Positions 19,983-29,547 of a stretch of DNA of 57,096 nt are shown here, one piece after another. The notes under the pieces were generated by a model that saw only the letters and a list, made by a program, of their open reading frames with translations, ran no database searches and was not told the origin of the DNA. Made by a program: the position numbers and the translations under genes. The DNA lies in assembly GCA_905233905.1 (NCBI GenBank), contig CAJOFN010000007.1, forward strand, positions 1 through 57,096, in the 5' to 3' direction. The stretch's first letter is position 1. Each line of letters opens with the position of its first letter. This DNA comes from an uncultured Lachnospiraceae bacterium. Its GTDB lineage: Bacteria; Bacillota; Clostridia; Lachnospirales; Lachnospiraceae.

Positions 19983-20333
19983 ATGTCATCAGAGCAGAGA
20001 CTTTACAGAAGAACGGATCTTACAAAGACAGTGAAGCTGTCATTGATCGGAGAGGGAGAGGGAATGTTCTCTGAGCCCTTCGATGTGGAGATAATCAACA
20101 TGTCCTCTGACGGCGTGGGCTTCAGGTGTGACCAGCAGCTTTTGATAGGAGAGGTTCTGACCGGCAAGGTGGAAATCTGGACCAAGGAAAGGCTGGATGT
20201 ATTCCTTAAGATAATCCGCTGTACCGAAGAGGCTAACGGAATGTATGGCTATGGCTCCATCTTTGTGGGACTTGAGGGCTCTGAACAGACACGTATCAAG
20301 ATATACCAGCTTTTCAATCCCGAAGATGAGTGA
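19983..20333 (+). CDS. PilZ-domain (c-di-GMP binding) protein
   Basis: RxxxR-type RLYRRTDL and NMSSDGVGF motifs. Confidence 0.85.
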   Translation: MSSEQRLYRRTDLTKTVKLSLIGEGEGMFSEPFDVEIINMSSDGVGFRCDQQLLIGEVLTGKVEIWTKERLDVFLKIIRCTEEANGMYGYGSIFVGLEGSEQTRIKIYQLFNPEDE

Positions 20334-21186
20334 GAATACTATCCGGTTTCCACAGCTTGACATCACCTTTAATAATGTCGGTGACCATATTGAGCTGTTC
20401 GGCTTTTCCGTGATGTATTACGGGATAATAATTGCTGTCGGTATGCTTTTAGCGGGAGCAATTATCTTAAAAGAGGGAAAGAGGGTCGGTTTTAAGGAAG
20501 ACGACCTTTTGGATGTGATGCTGTGGGGCATGATATGCGGAATAATCGGGGCACGTGTATACTACGTGCTCTTTTCGCTTGATGATTACGCCGGCAGATG
20601 GCTCTCGGTGTTCAACATCAGAGAGGGAGGCCTGGCAGTCTATGGAGGAATGATAGGCGCATCGCTGGCGGTCTATGTGATCGCAAGGAAGAAGCGGCTT
20701 CCTTTTTTAAGGCTTTTGGATGTGCTGGTGCTTGGCGGCGTTGTGGGGCAGATCTGCGGAAGGTGGGGGAATTTCTTCAACCGTGAGGCCTTTGGCAGAT
20801 ACTATGAAGGCAGGCTTTCCATGATGCTGCCGGTGAATTCGGTACGCCAGTCCGATGCAGTTACTAAAGAGATGATGGAGCATATCATCTCGGAGGGTGG
20901 TATTGACTGGATCAGCGTACATCCCACATTTTTGTATGAGAGCCTTTGGAATGTCGGGGTATTTCTCATACTATATTTCGTGGTAAGGAAGATAAAAAAG
21001 TGGGACGGAGAGATTTTTTTCTCCTTCCTGATGCTGTATGGAGCCGGGAGAGTTTGGATAGAAGGGCTTCGGACGGACCAGCTTCTTCTGTTTTCGACGA
21101 GGCTTCCGGTATCGCAGTGTCTTGCTGGGCTATGCGTAGCGGTTTCGACCGCGATGCTGGTATACAAACGGATAGACGAACATTAA
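20326..21186 (+). CDS. lgt: prolipoprotein diacylglyceryl transferase
   Basis: REGGLAVYGGMIGA, CGRWGNFFNREAFG, HPTFLYES; ATG 20326 inside PilZ gene end. Confidence 0.95.
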   Translation: MSENTIRFPQLDITFNNVGDHIELFGFSVMYYGIIIAVGMLLAGAIILKEGKRVGFKEDDLLDVMLWGMICGIIGARVYYVLFSLDDYAGRWLSVFNIREGGLAVYGGMIGASLAVYVIARKKRLPFLRLLDVLVLGGVVGQICGRWGNFFNREAFGRYYEGRLSMMLPVNSVRQSDAVTKEMMEHIISEGGIDWISVHPTFLYESLWNVGVFLILYFVVRKIKKWDGEIFFSFLMLYGAGRVWIEGLRTDQLLLFSTRLPVSQCLAGLCVAVSTAMLVYKRIDEH

Positions 21187-21202
21187 TTTTGATATTTTAA
21201 CC

Positions 21203-21231
21203 AAAACACCTGTTTGCACAGGTGTTTTTTT
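21203..21231 (+). terminator. Rho-independent terminator after lgt
   Basis: ACACCTGT-TTGC-ACAGGTGT stem-loop followed by T-run. Confidence 0.85.
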
Positions 21232-21345
21232 AATGCTCCACTATATATAGTGCATTTAGTAGCTATCACAACAATATATGGTATGGGATGATCCCCCACC
21301 ACAATTTACTGTGTTCAAAGTCCGAAACAGGCGGATTTTTAGTAG

Positions 21346-21374
21346 TTGAAATATGAAAAATGTCGTTGTATTAT
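21346..21374 (+). promoter_or_regulatory. predicted mraZ/dcw promoter TTGAAA-N17-TATTAT
   Basis: Boxes at 21346-21351 and 21369-21374. Confidence 0.7.
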
Positions 21375-21381
21375 GTTTTCA

Positions 21382-21421
21382 GGTGGTAAATAGTGGGTGA
21401 TATTGGTAGAAGGTGGTAGCC
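21382..21421 (+). promoter_or_regulatory. predicted MraZ operator: four 10-bp-phased NNTGG boxes
   Basis: GGTGGTAAAT AGTGGGTGAT ATTGGTAGAA GGTGGTAGCC directly after the promoter and upstream of mraZ. Confidence 0.8.
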
Positions 21422-21424
21422 GAT

Positions 21425-21856
21425 ATGTTCATGGGCGAGTATTCGCACAACATAGACGCAAAAGGTCGTCTGATCATGCCGGCAAAATTCAGGGAACAGC
21501 TTGGCAGGGAATTTGTTGTGACAAAGGGTCTTGACGACTGCCTTTTTGTTTATTCCAGGGAAGAGTGGAAGGATATAGAGGAAAAGCTGCTTGCCATACC
21601 ACAGACCACCAGAGACGCAAGAAAGTTTGTAAGATTCTTCTATGCGGGAGCCAATGTAGTTGAGCTTGATAAACAGGGCAGGGTTCTGCTGGGGAATGAG
21701 CTTCGGGAATACGCGGGACTTAAAAAGGACGTGGTCTTAGTCGGCGTATTAAACCGCATAGAGATATGGGACCGGAGCCGCTGGGAGAATGGCTCCACCT
21801 ATGACGATATGGATGAGATAGCTGAACATATGGCAGAGCTTGGGCTTTCTCTGTAA
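21425..21856 (+). CDS. mraZ: transcriptional regulator MraZ
   Basis: MFMGEYSHNIDAKGRLIMPAKFREQL. Confidence 0.97.
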   Translation: MFMGEYSHNIDAKGRLIMPAKFREQLGREFVVTKGLDDCLFVYSREEWKDIEEKLLAIPQTTRDARKFVRFFYAGANVVELDKQGRVLLGNELREYAGLKKDVVLVGVLNRIEIWDRSRWENGSTYDDMDEIAEHMAELGLSL

Positions 21857-21860
21857 GAAG

Positions 21861-22814
21861 ATGATTGAATTTTCGCATAAAACAGTGCTTCTTGATGAGA
21901 GCATTGATGCACTTAATATCAGGCCGGATGGCATATATGTGGACGGAACCCTTGGAGGCGGCGGACACAGCCTGGAAATACTTAAAAGGCTTCACGGGGG
22001 AAGGCTCATTGGGATCGACCAGGACGAGGATGCCATCAGGGCAACAAAGGAAAGGCTTAAAGATTTCAAAGGAAGCTTTGACGTGGTACAAAGCAATTTT
22101 GAAAATATGGCTCAGATCGTAAAGAAGCTGGGATACGGTCATGTAAACGGAATAATGCTTGATCTTGGAGTTTCATCCTTTCAGATAGACGAAGCAAGCA
22201 GAGGGTTTTCCTATATGAACCCGGATGCGCCTTTGGATATGAGGATGAACCGTGGCCAGGAGCTTACGGCAGAGACAATAGTAAATGAATGGCCGGCCGA
22301 AGAACTGGCGGTATTGTTTAAGGAATACGGGGAGGAAAGATATGCAAAACGGATTTCGTATAGTATAGAAAAGGAACGGGCAGCCTCAAGGATAACAACC
22401 ACCGGAAGGCTGAATGAGATAATAGAAGGCTCTATCCCTCAAAAAGCATTAAGAACCGGCGGGCATCCTTCAAAGAGAGTATTTATGGCGCTTCGGATAG
22501 AGGTCAACAGAGAGCTTGATGTGTTAAAAAACAGCATTGATACGATGATAGATATGCTGGAGGATGAAGGCAGGCTTTGCATAATAACATTCCATTCATT
22601 AGAGGATCGCATAGTTAAGCAGACATTCAGAAAGAACGAGAACCCGTGTATATGTCCAAAGGACTTGCCGGTATGCGTATGCGGCAGACGATCTAAGGGG
22701 AGAGTAGTCACCAGGCATCCGATCATACCCGGCGAAGAGGAGCTTGAGCGAAACAGCAGGGCAAAGAGCGCAAAGCTTCGGGTTTTTAGAAGAGTATCAG
22801 ATAAGGGAATTTGA
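21861..22814 (+). CDS. rsmH: 16S rRNA (cytosine1402-N4)-methyltransferase
   Basis: EFSHKTVLLDESIDAL, DGTLGGGGHS, ITFHSLEDRIVKQ. Confidence 0.97.
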   Translation: MIEFSHKTVLLDESIDALNIRPDGIYVDGTLGGGGHSLEILKRLHGGRLIGIDQDEDAIRATKERLKDFKGSFDVVQSNFENMAQIVKKLGYGHVNGIMLDLGVSSFQIDEASRGFSYMNPDAPLDMRMNRGQELTAETIVNEWPAEELAVLFKEYGEERYAKRISYSIEKERAASRITTTGRLNEIIEGSIPQKALRTGGHPSKRVFMALRIEVNRELDVLKNSIDTMIDMLEDEGRLCIITFHSLEDRIVKQTFRKNENPCICPKDLPVCVCGRRSKGRVVTRHPIIPGEEELERNSRAKSAKLRVFRRVSDKGI

Positions 22815-22832
22815 AAGGAACAGACTGTTAGT

Positions 22833-23303
22833 ATGGCACAATTTCAGACATTCTATTATGAAGACGGCAGCGCTGTAAGGCGTTATGAGACATCAGCGCT
22901 TCCGACCCGTGAAGATTTAGCAAGAGAACAGTTTGAATTAAGGGAACGCAAAAAGCGGGCGAGGATAAGAGCTCACAAGAAAGCGAAACGCGCAAACCGC
23001 AGGAATACGGTTATGCTGTTTGGCGGAATTCTTTTGATGGGCGCTTTTTTTGTCTCCTATGTTCATCTTCAGAACAGCATAACTACGAGTATGTCCCACA
23101 TTTCAAAGCTTGAAAAGGAGATCACGGATATAAAGACTGAAAATGCCGCGGCAAAGAGCAGGATATCAACCACGGCAAATCTTGATACGATCTCACGAAC
23201 TGCTGTAAAAGAATTGGGAATGGTATATGCAAACAGTGACCAGATAGTGTATTATACCATTGATGATGAGGACTACATGAGTCAGCTCGAAAAGATCGAT
23301 TAA
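22833..23303 (+). CDS. ftsL: FtsL-like septum formation protein
   Basis: Small bitopic protein with basic N-terminus, TM and coiled coil, between rsmH and ftsI. Confidence 0.8.
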   Translation: MAQFQTFYYEDGSAVRRYETSALPTREDLAREQFELRERKKRARIRAHKKAKRANRRNTVMLFGGILLMGAFFVSYVHLQNSITTSMSHISKLEKEITDIKTENAAAKSRISTTANLDTISRTAVKELGMVYANSDQIVYYTIDDEDYMSQLEKID

Positions 23304-25241
23304 ATGGCAAGAAAAAGACGCAAAAAAAACATATATGGAAAGATATTAAAAAGAATGCAGCGCAACCTGTGGATAGTATTCATGGTGGTTTGCGTTCTTT
23401 TTGTGATACTCATAGGACGGCTGGCATATATAGAGTACGCCAGCGGGGAGAAATACGAAAGGATAATACTTGCCCAGCAGCAGTATGACAGCCAGATAAT
23501 CCCGTATCAGAGAGGGGATATCACAGATGTCAGGGGTACGGTACTGGCTACATCCGTGGATGTATATAATGTTATACTTGACTGCAAGGTATTAAATTCC
23601 AATAAGGATAAGATAGAGTCCACCATTTCATATCTCGGAGCGTCATTCCCACAGATCGACACCAATGAGATAAGGGGCATTTTGGCGGATAATCCTAAAA
23701 AGCAGTATACGGTACTGGCGAAAAAGGTATCCTATGAGGATATGAGGAACTTCGTAAAGCTGACCGAGGACGAAGAGACGGGCTCGAAGATAGCGGGGAT
23801 CTGGTTTGAAAAGGAATATCAGAGGCAGTACCCGTATGATTCCCTCGCCGCTTCACTGCTGGGCTTTACCACCTCCGGAAATGTGGGAATGGGCGGAGTT
23901 GAAATGTATTATAATAAGGAGCTTAACGGCACCAACGGCAGGGACTACGGTTATGTAAACTCCGATAACAATGTGGAGGGGGCGGTAGTAGAGCCGGAGA
24001 ACGGCAATACTGTCGTAACCACCATAGACGTAAATATCCAGACAATAGTTGAAAGGGAGATAAAGGCCTTTAACAGGCGCTATGCAAGGGACGGAAAGCC
24101 GGGAAGCAAGCACACGGCAATGCTTGTGATGAATCCCCAGGACGGTTCCGTACTTGCAATGGCAAACTATCCCACGTATAATCTTAATGATCCCTGGAGC
24201 TTAAAGGGGGTATACAAGAAAAGCGAACGTAAGGCAATGAGTGATGATGAGAAGATGGATGCCTTAAATAAGCTGTGGCAGAACTTCTGTATCACTACCA
24301 CTTATGAGCCGGGATCTACTTTTAAGCCCTTTACGGTGGCAATGGGTCTTGAAACAGGGAGGCTTTCAGGCAATGAGAGTTATTACTGTGACGGCTACGA
24401 GCATATTGCTGACTACAACGTAAAATGTGTAAACCGTAACGGACATGGCATGCTGGATGTCAGGGGAGCGCTCATGAAGAGCTGTAATGATGCGCTGATG
24501 CAGATGTCATATGCCATAGGCTCCGAGAATTTCGCGGATTACCAGAGGCTGTTCGGATTCGGACAGAGAACAGGCATAGATCTTCCCGGAGAACCAAGGA
24601 CGGATTCACTGGTTTATGATAGGGAGCAGCTAAGGCATACCATCAACATGGCGACCAATTCCTTTGGCCAGAACTTCAACACCACAATGATCCAGCTTGG
24701 GACGGCATTTTGCTCCATAGTCAACGGCGGAGAGCTTTACCTGCCCCATGTGGTTGATCATATCTGCGATGACGCAGGCAATGTGGTGCGCTCCTTTGAG
24801 CCTGTAGTCCAAAAAAAGACTCTATCAAGGGAGACTACAACCCAGATGAAGGATTTCTTAAGGTCGGTAGTGGAGGCCGGAACCGGCGCTGTTGCCGGAG
24901 TAGACGGCTATGATATTGGCGGAAAGACCGGTACAGCGGAGAAGCTTCCCCGAGGCACGGGAAACTATCTGGTATCCTTTATTGGCTATGTGCCTCAGGA
25001 GGAGCCACAGGTGGTTGTGTATTGCGTTGTGGATGTTCCCAATGTTGACGACCAGGCTCACAGTAATTACGCCCAGGAGATCGTGCATAACGTGTTTCAG
25101 CAGATTCTGCCTTACATGGGTATTGAGCCGACGGTTCCTGTAGTTCAGGAAGAGATGCCTGCACAGGAGAGCGCGCCTGTCACAGCGGAAGCGAATACGC
25201 CGGAAAATACGCAGCAAAACGGAGAAACAGCTAATGAATGA
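23304..25241 (+). CDS. ftsI: peptidoglycan D,D-transpeptidase FtsI / class B PBP
   Basis: N-terminal TM, PBP dimerisation region, EPGSTFKPFT (SxxK), KTGTAEK. Confidence 0.93.
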   Translation: MARKRRKKNIYGKILKRMQRNLWIVFMVVCVLFVILIGRLAYIEYASGEKYERIILAQQQYDSQIIPYQRGDITDVRGTVLATSVDVYNVILDCKVLNSNKDKIESTISYLGASFPQIDTNEIRGILADNPKKQYTVLAKKVSYEDMRNFVKLTEDEETGSKIAGIWFEKEYQRQYPYDSLAASLLGFTTSGNVGMGGVEMYYNKELNGTNGRDYGYVNSDNNVEGAVVEPENGNTVVTTIDVNIQTIVEREIKAFNRRYARDGKPGSKHTAMLVMNPQDGSVLAMANYPTYNLNDPWSLKGVYKKSERKAMSDDEKMDALNKLWQNFCITTTYEPGSTFKPFTVAMGLETGRLSGNESYYCDGYEHIADYNVKCVNRNGHGMLDVRGALMKSCNDALMQMSYAIGSENFADYQRLFGFGQRTGIDLPGEPRTDSLVYDREQLRHTINMATNSFGQNFNTTMIQLGTAFCSIVNGGELYLPHVVDHICDDAGNVVRSFEPVVQKKTLSRETTTQMKDFLRSVVEAGTGAVAGVDGYDIGGKTGTAEKLPRGTGNYLVSFIGYVPQEEPQVVVYCVVDVPNVDDQAHSNYAQEIVHNVFQQILPYMGIEPTVPVVQEEMPAQESAPVTAEANTPENTQQNGETANE

Positions 25242-26196
25242 AATGAGGGAAATAATATATCCCATTTTAATATCCTTTGTAATAGGTCTTATTATAGGGC
25301 CTTCAGTGATAAATTATCTGAGGGCTAAAAAAGCCGGCCAGACAGAAAGAGAGGAGCTTGAATCCCACCAGAAAAAGACCGGAACGCCTACCATGGGCGG
25401 GGTTATCATCTTAACGTCAGTGCTGATCACCGGAGCCATAGGCCTGCCGGGATGTATGGATATCCTTCCGGTGCTGATACTGACCGTTGGTTTTGGACTG
25501 ATCGGCTTTATAGACGACTATCTTAAGGTTATGTTAAGGCGTTCGGACGGGCTTTTTGCGTGGCAGAAGATGCTGCTGCAGATAGTTGTGACTACCGGAT
25601 TTGTCTGCTACATAGAATTTGTTTCGGATACGGGACTGTGGATGATGGTGCCCTTTATCGGGGGAACCGTTGATATAGGCGTGCTTGCGATACCACTGCT
25701 GTACTTTGCTGTCATTGGCACGGTAAACGGCACGAATTTTACAGATGGACTTGACGGTCTGGCTTCAAGCGTGACAGTTATCGTTGCAGGGTTTTTTACG
25801 GCGGCGGCATATTATCTGGGTTCAGGCATATCCTGGGCAGGAGCGGCTATGATGGGCGCTCTTTTGGCATTTCTGACCTTTAACTGCTATCCGGCAAGGA
25901 TTTTCATGGGAGATACAGGTTCCCTCGCTTTGGGCGGCTTTGTTGCGGCGATGGCTTATATGCTGCACATGCCGCTGTTTATTCTTATAGTTGGATTTAT
26001 TTATTTGATAGAGGTAATATCTGTTATTTTACAGGTGGGATACTTTAAGATGACTCATGGCAAGAGGATCTTTCGTATGGCACCCATCCATCATCATTTT
26101 GAGCTTGGAGGGTGGTCTGAAACAAAGGTTGTGACTATATTTTCAATAATCACCCTCTTGCTGTGCATGATCGGATTTGCGGGAATAGGAGCGTGA
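25234..26196 (+). CDS. mraY: phospho-N-acetylmuramoyl-pentapeptide transferase
   Basis: KKTGTPTMGG, IDDYLKV, NFTDGLDGLA, HHHFELGGWSETKVV. Confidence 0.97.
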   Translation: MNEMREIIYPILISFVIGLIIGPSVINYLRAKKAGQTEREELESHQKKTGTPTMGGVIILTSVLITGAIGLPGCMDILPVLILTVGFGLIGFIDDYLKVMLRRSDGLFAWQKMLLQIVVTTGFVCYIEFVSDTGLWMMVPFIGGTVDIGVLAIPLLYFAVIGTVNGTNFTDGLDGLASSVTVIVAGFFTAAAYYLGSGISWAGAAMMGALLAFLTFNCYPARIFMGDTGSLALGGFVAAMAYMLHMPLFILIVGFIYLIEVISVILQVGYFKMTHGKRIFRMAPIHHHFELGGWSETKVVTIFSIITLLLCMIGFAGIGA

Positions 26197-27545
26197 CAAA
26201 GGTGGACAGATATCTTGTAGTAGGAGCAGGAGTCAGTGGAATAGCTGCGTGTAAACTGTTAAATGAAAAAGGATTTGATTTTATTCTTTATGATGGCAAT
26301 GCAGGTCTAAACGTAAAAGAGCTTAAGAGAAAGAATACTTTTTTGGCAGACCGTCAGGTGGTATGCGGCAAGTTCCCGGAGGAGCTTTGTGAGGAGACCG
26401 ATATATGCGTATTAAGCCCCGGAGTGCCTGTGGAGCTGCCCTTTGTAGAGCTTTTAAGGGATAAGGGAGTTGTTATCTCAGGAGAAATAGAGCTGGCATA
26501 CTCCATGGGAAAGGGTAGGGTCTGTGCCATTACCGGAACCAACGGAAAGACTACCACCACAGCCCTTGTGGGAGAGATAGTATCCATGGCATTTTCCGAT
26601 ACAAGGGTCGTGGGCAACATAGGCATACCCTATACCTCTGTTGCGGGAACTACTACTGATGAGAGTGTGATCGTAGCAGAAATATCAAGCTTTCAGTTAG
26701 AAACTATATCTACATTTAAACCTCATATTTCCGCAATACTTAATATCACGCCTGACCATCTTGACAGGCATCATACTATGGAGAGTTATATTGCCGCAAA
26801 GGAAAGGATAACCGAAAATCAGGATGTGTCTGACTATTGTGTCTTAAACTACGACGACGAGGTATTAAGAGAGTTTGGCAAAACATTAAAATGTGATGTA
26901 ATATGGTTCTCAAGCAGCGTGAAATTAGAGGACGGAGTATATTATGACAACGGCGCACTGTGGCAGGCAAAGAACGGGGAGAGTGATAAGCTTATAGACA
27001 CCAAAGAGCTTAATATACTTGGTGTACACAATTATGAAAACGCCTGCGCAGCCGTTGCCATATGCTCGGCCCTTGGGATCTCGCCTGATATTATAAGAAA
27101 GGGCTTAAGGGAGTTTAAGGCTGTAGCTCACAGGATAGAGTTCATCTGTGAGAAGAAGGGGGTTAAGTTCTATGATGATTCAAAAGGGACTAATCCTGAT
27201 GCCGCGATAAAGGCGGTACTGGCTATGGAAGGCCCGACTCTGCTCATTGGAGGAGGCTATGACAAGGACGCTTCCTATGATGAATGGGTAGATGCTTTTT
27301 TTGGCAGGGTTAAGAAGCTGATCCTTATAGGAGCTACCGCAGACAAGATAGAGGAATGTGCAAGGAATAAGGGCTTTACAGATATAATCCGGGCTGACGG
27401 GTTAAAGGAGGCTGTGGACGCAGCCTACGAGCTGGCGGAAGAGGGGGACAGCGTGCTTTTATCCCCTGCCTGCGCAAGCTGGGATATGTTTAAAAACTAC
27501 GAAGAAAGAGGAAGGCTCTTTGCTAAATATTCAAGGGAGCTTTAA
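26193..27545 (+). CDS. murD: UDP-N-acetylmuramoylalanine--D-glutamate ligase
   Basis: GTG start; GTNGKTTTTALVGEI, DDSKGTNPDAAIKA. Confidence 0.95.
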   Translation: MTKVDRYLVVGAGVSGIAACKLLNEKGFDFILYDGNAGLNVKELKRKNTFLADRQVVCGKFPEELCEETDICVLSPGVPVELPFVELLRDKGVVISGEIELAYSMGKGRVCAITGTNGKTTTTALVGEIVSMAFSDTRVVGNIGIPYTSVAGTTTDESVIVAEISSFQLETISTFKPHISAILNITPDHLDRHHTMESYIAAKERITENQDVSDYCVLNYDDEVLREFGKTLKCDVIWFSSSVKLEDGVYYDNGALWQAKNGESDKLIDTKELNILGVHNYENACAAVAICSALGISPDIIRKGLREFKAVAHRIEFICEKKGVKFYDDSKGTNPDAAIKAVLAMEGPTLLIGGGYDKDASYDEWVDAFFGRVKKLILIGATADKIEECARNKGFTDIIRADGLKEAVDAAYELAEEGDSVLLSPACASWDMFKNYEERGRLFAKYSREL

Positions 27546-27553
27546 TTTGTTTT

Positions 27554-28675
27554 ATGGCGGGTAAAACTGTTCAGTTAAGCAGGGCGAGAAAGATACGCTC
27601 TATAGCATATTTTGATTACGGACTTTTAGCGATAGTAATGCTTCTGTTTGCATTCGGGCTGGTAATGCTTTACAGTACCAGCGCCTATATTGCGACGTTG
27701 GAGTTTGAGGATTCCCTTCACTATCTTAAGAGGCAGCTTTTGGCATCCGTGCTGGGCTTTGGGGGTATTCTTGCCCTCAATGCCATGGGATACCGATGGT
27801 TAAAGCCTCTCTCCGGGCTGTTCTATGTACTGGCTTTTGTTCTGTGTGTGGCGGTTATTTTTATCGGAACAGCCCAGGGGTCCTCTTCGAGATGGATATA
27901 TTTCGGGCCTCTTTCGTTTCAGCCTTCAGAGCTGGCGAAGCTTGCTGTCATAATATATCTGGCATCCATGATATCTGATTCGGCAAAGAAGCTTCGGGAC
28001 TGGAGAAATGTTGTACGGGCATTCTTTCATATCATACCGCTGCTTGTGCCGGTTGCTTACAACAATTTGAGTACGGCGGTGATCATAGCGGGAATAGCCT
28101 TTGGAATGTTGTTTGTTGCTTCTCCTGATTACAGGGCATTTATCGTTATCATGGCAATAGGAGCCGTGGGTATCGTGCTTTTCATATCAGGAGCCGGTTA
28201 CCGGAGCGACCGTATTGATATCTGGCTTCACCCGGAGAACCATGAAAAGGGTTATCAGACCTTACAGGGCTTATATGCCATAGGCTCGGGCGGAATGTTC
28301 GGGAAAGGCCTTGGCGCCAGCATGCAAAAGCTGGGTACCGTTCCTGAGGCCCAGAATGATATGATATTTTCCATAGTGTGTGAAGAGCTTGGAGTATTCG
28401 GGGCGATCTGCGTTATCCTTATGTATCTGCTGATGCTCTGGAGATTTATGATAATAGCCAACAACGCCAGGGATATGTTCGGTTCATACCTTGTTATAGG
28501 GATAATGATACATATTGCCCTTCAGGTCATATTAAATATCGCGGTTGTAACAAATACCATACCTAATACCGGTGTAACTCTTCCCTTTATCAGTTACGGC
28601 GGTACTTCAGTAATGTTTTTGCTGTTTGAGATGGGAATAGCCATGGCAGTCTCGCGGGGCATAAGACTGGGCTGA
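27554..28675 (+). CDS. ftsW: FtsW/RodA/SpoVE-family peptidoglycan glycosyltransferase
   Basis: VMLYSTSAY, QPSELAKLA, GLGASMQKLGTVPEAQNDMIFSIVCEELG. Confidence 0.94.
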   Translation: MAGKTVQLSRARKIRSIAYFDYGLLAIVMLLFAFGLVMLYSTSAYIATLEFEDSLHYLKRQLLASVLGFGGILALNAMGYRWLKPLSGLFYVLAFVLCVAVIFIGTAQGSSSRWIYFGPLSFQPSELAKLAVIIYLASMISDSAKKLRDWRNVVRAFFHIIPLLVPVAYNNLSTAVIIAGIAFGMLFVASPDYRAFIVIMAIGAVGIVLFISGAGYRSDRIDIWLHPENHEKGYQTLQGLYAIGSGGMFGKGLGASMQKLGTVPEAQNDMIFSIVCEELGVFGAICVILMYLLMLWRFMIIANNARDMFGSYLVIGIMIHIALQVILNIAVVTNTIPNTGVTLPFISYGGTSVMFLLFEMGIAMAVSRGIRLG

Positions 28676-28683
28676 TATTGCAT

Positions 28684-29433
28684 ATGAAGCATAACAAGAT
28701 CAAGAGACATTCAGAAGTCAAATATTATCTGTTTAATATAATCCTGTTTTTAATAATCGCGGCGATCATTACGGGGTTTTCAATAGTCTTTTTCTGTCAG
28801 ACAACCCATGTGAAGGTCAAGGGGAATACCATATGCTCAGATAAGGAGATCAAGGAGTATGTGTTAAGTGATCCTAATGATGTCAACGCGGTTTACGCTA
28901 CCGTAAGGAACCGCATCCGTCCGAGAACAGATATTCCCTTCGTTTCAAGCTACAAGGTCTCCATGACCGGGCGCAACTCCATTCTCATCAAGGTAAAAGA
29001 GGAGTTCCCTTACGGAATGGTTGAAACAGAAAAAAAGGATAAGCTGATCTATTACGACAGGCATGGAGAGGTGCTTGATGTATCTGACAGGGTTGTTGAA
29101 GGGGTGCTTCGCATAATAGGCTTAAAGCCAAATAACCCCGCAAGAGGCATGGTACTTCCAGTAGGTGAGAGTAATGTTAAAACAATACTTACTATCCAGG
29201 ATGCAATAGACAGGCAGAAGCTTAAGGTTCATGCGCTGATATTTTCTGAAGACGGCACCATTACCTTTAATACCAGAAACATAACCGTAAACCTTGGGAC
29301 AAGGGCGTCCATGACCGAAAAATTAAGGCGTCTGCCCTTCATTCTTCCAAGGCTGAAAAAAGAACACGGAACACTGCACCTTGAGGAGTGGAGTGAGGAG
29401 AATACAGACATAGTATTTGAACGCGAAGAGTAA
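28684..29433 (+). CDS. ftsQ: FtsQ/DivIB-type cell division protein
   Basis: Bitopic protein with POTRA-like region, directly after ftsW and before ftsZ. Confidence 0.82.
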   Translation: MKHNKIKRHSEVKYYLFNIILFLIIAAIITGFSIVFFCQTTHVKVKGNTICSDKEIKEYVLSDPNDVNAVYATVRNRIRPRTDIPFVSSYKVSMTGRNSILIKVKEEFPYGMVETEKKDKLIYYDRHGEVLDVSDRVVEGVLRIIGLKPNNPARGMVLPVGESNVKTILTIQDAIDRQKLKVHALIFSEDGTITFNTRNITVNLGTRASMTEKLRRLPFILPRLKKEHGTLHLEEWSEENTDIVFEREE

Positions 29434-29450
29434 AATGATGTTATTTAGTC

Positions 29451-29479
29451 TTGAAAATTGCCTTGAAAACTATTATCAT
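29451..29479 (+). promoter_or_regulatory. possible ftsZ promoter TTGAAA-N17-TATCAT
   Basis: Boxes at 29451-29456 and 29474-29479 in the ftsQ-ftsZ gap. Confidence 0.5.
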
Positions 29480-29547
29480 AGACACGTATTTATGGATTTA
29501 TACGGAAATAGTGTTAATGGGGACATTATTTAAGGAGGAGAGGACCT

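Noticed and set aside
29441-29454. TTATTTAGTCTT shared between 29441 and 32502
   Set aside because: 12-nt AT-rich match without symmetry or consistent promoter position; probably chance.
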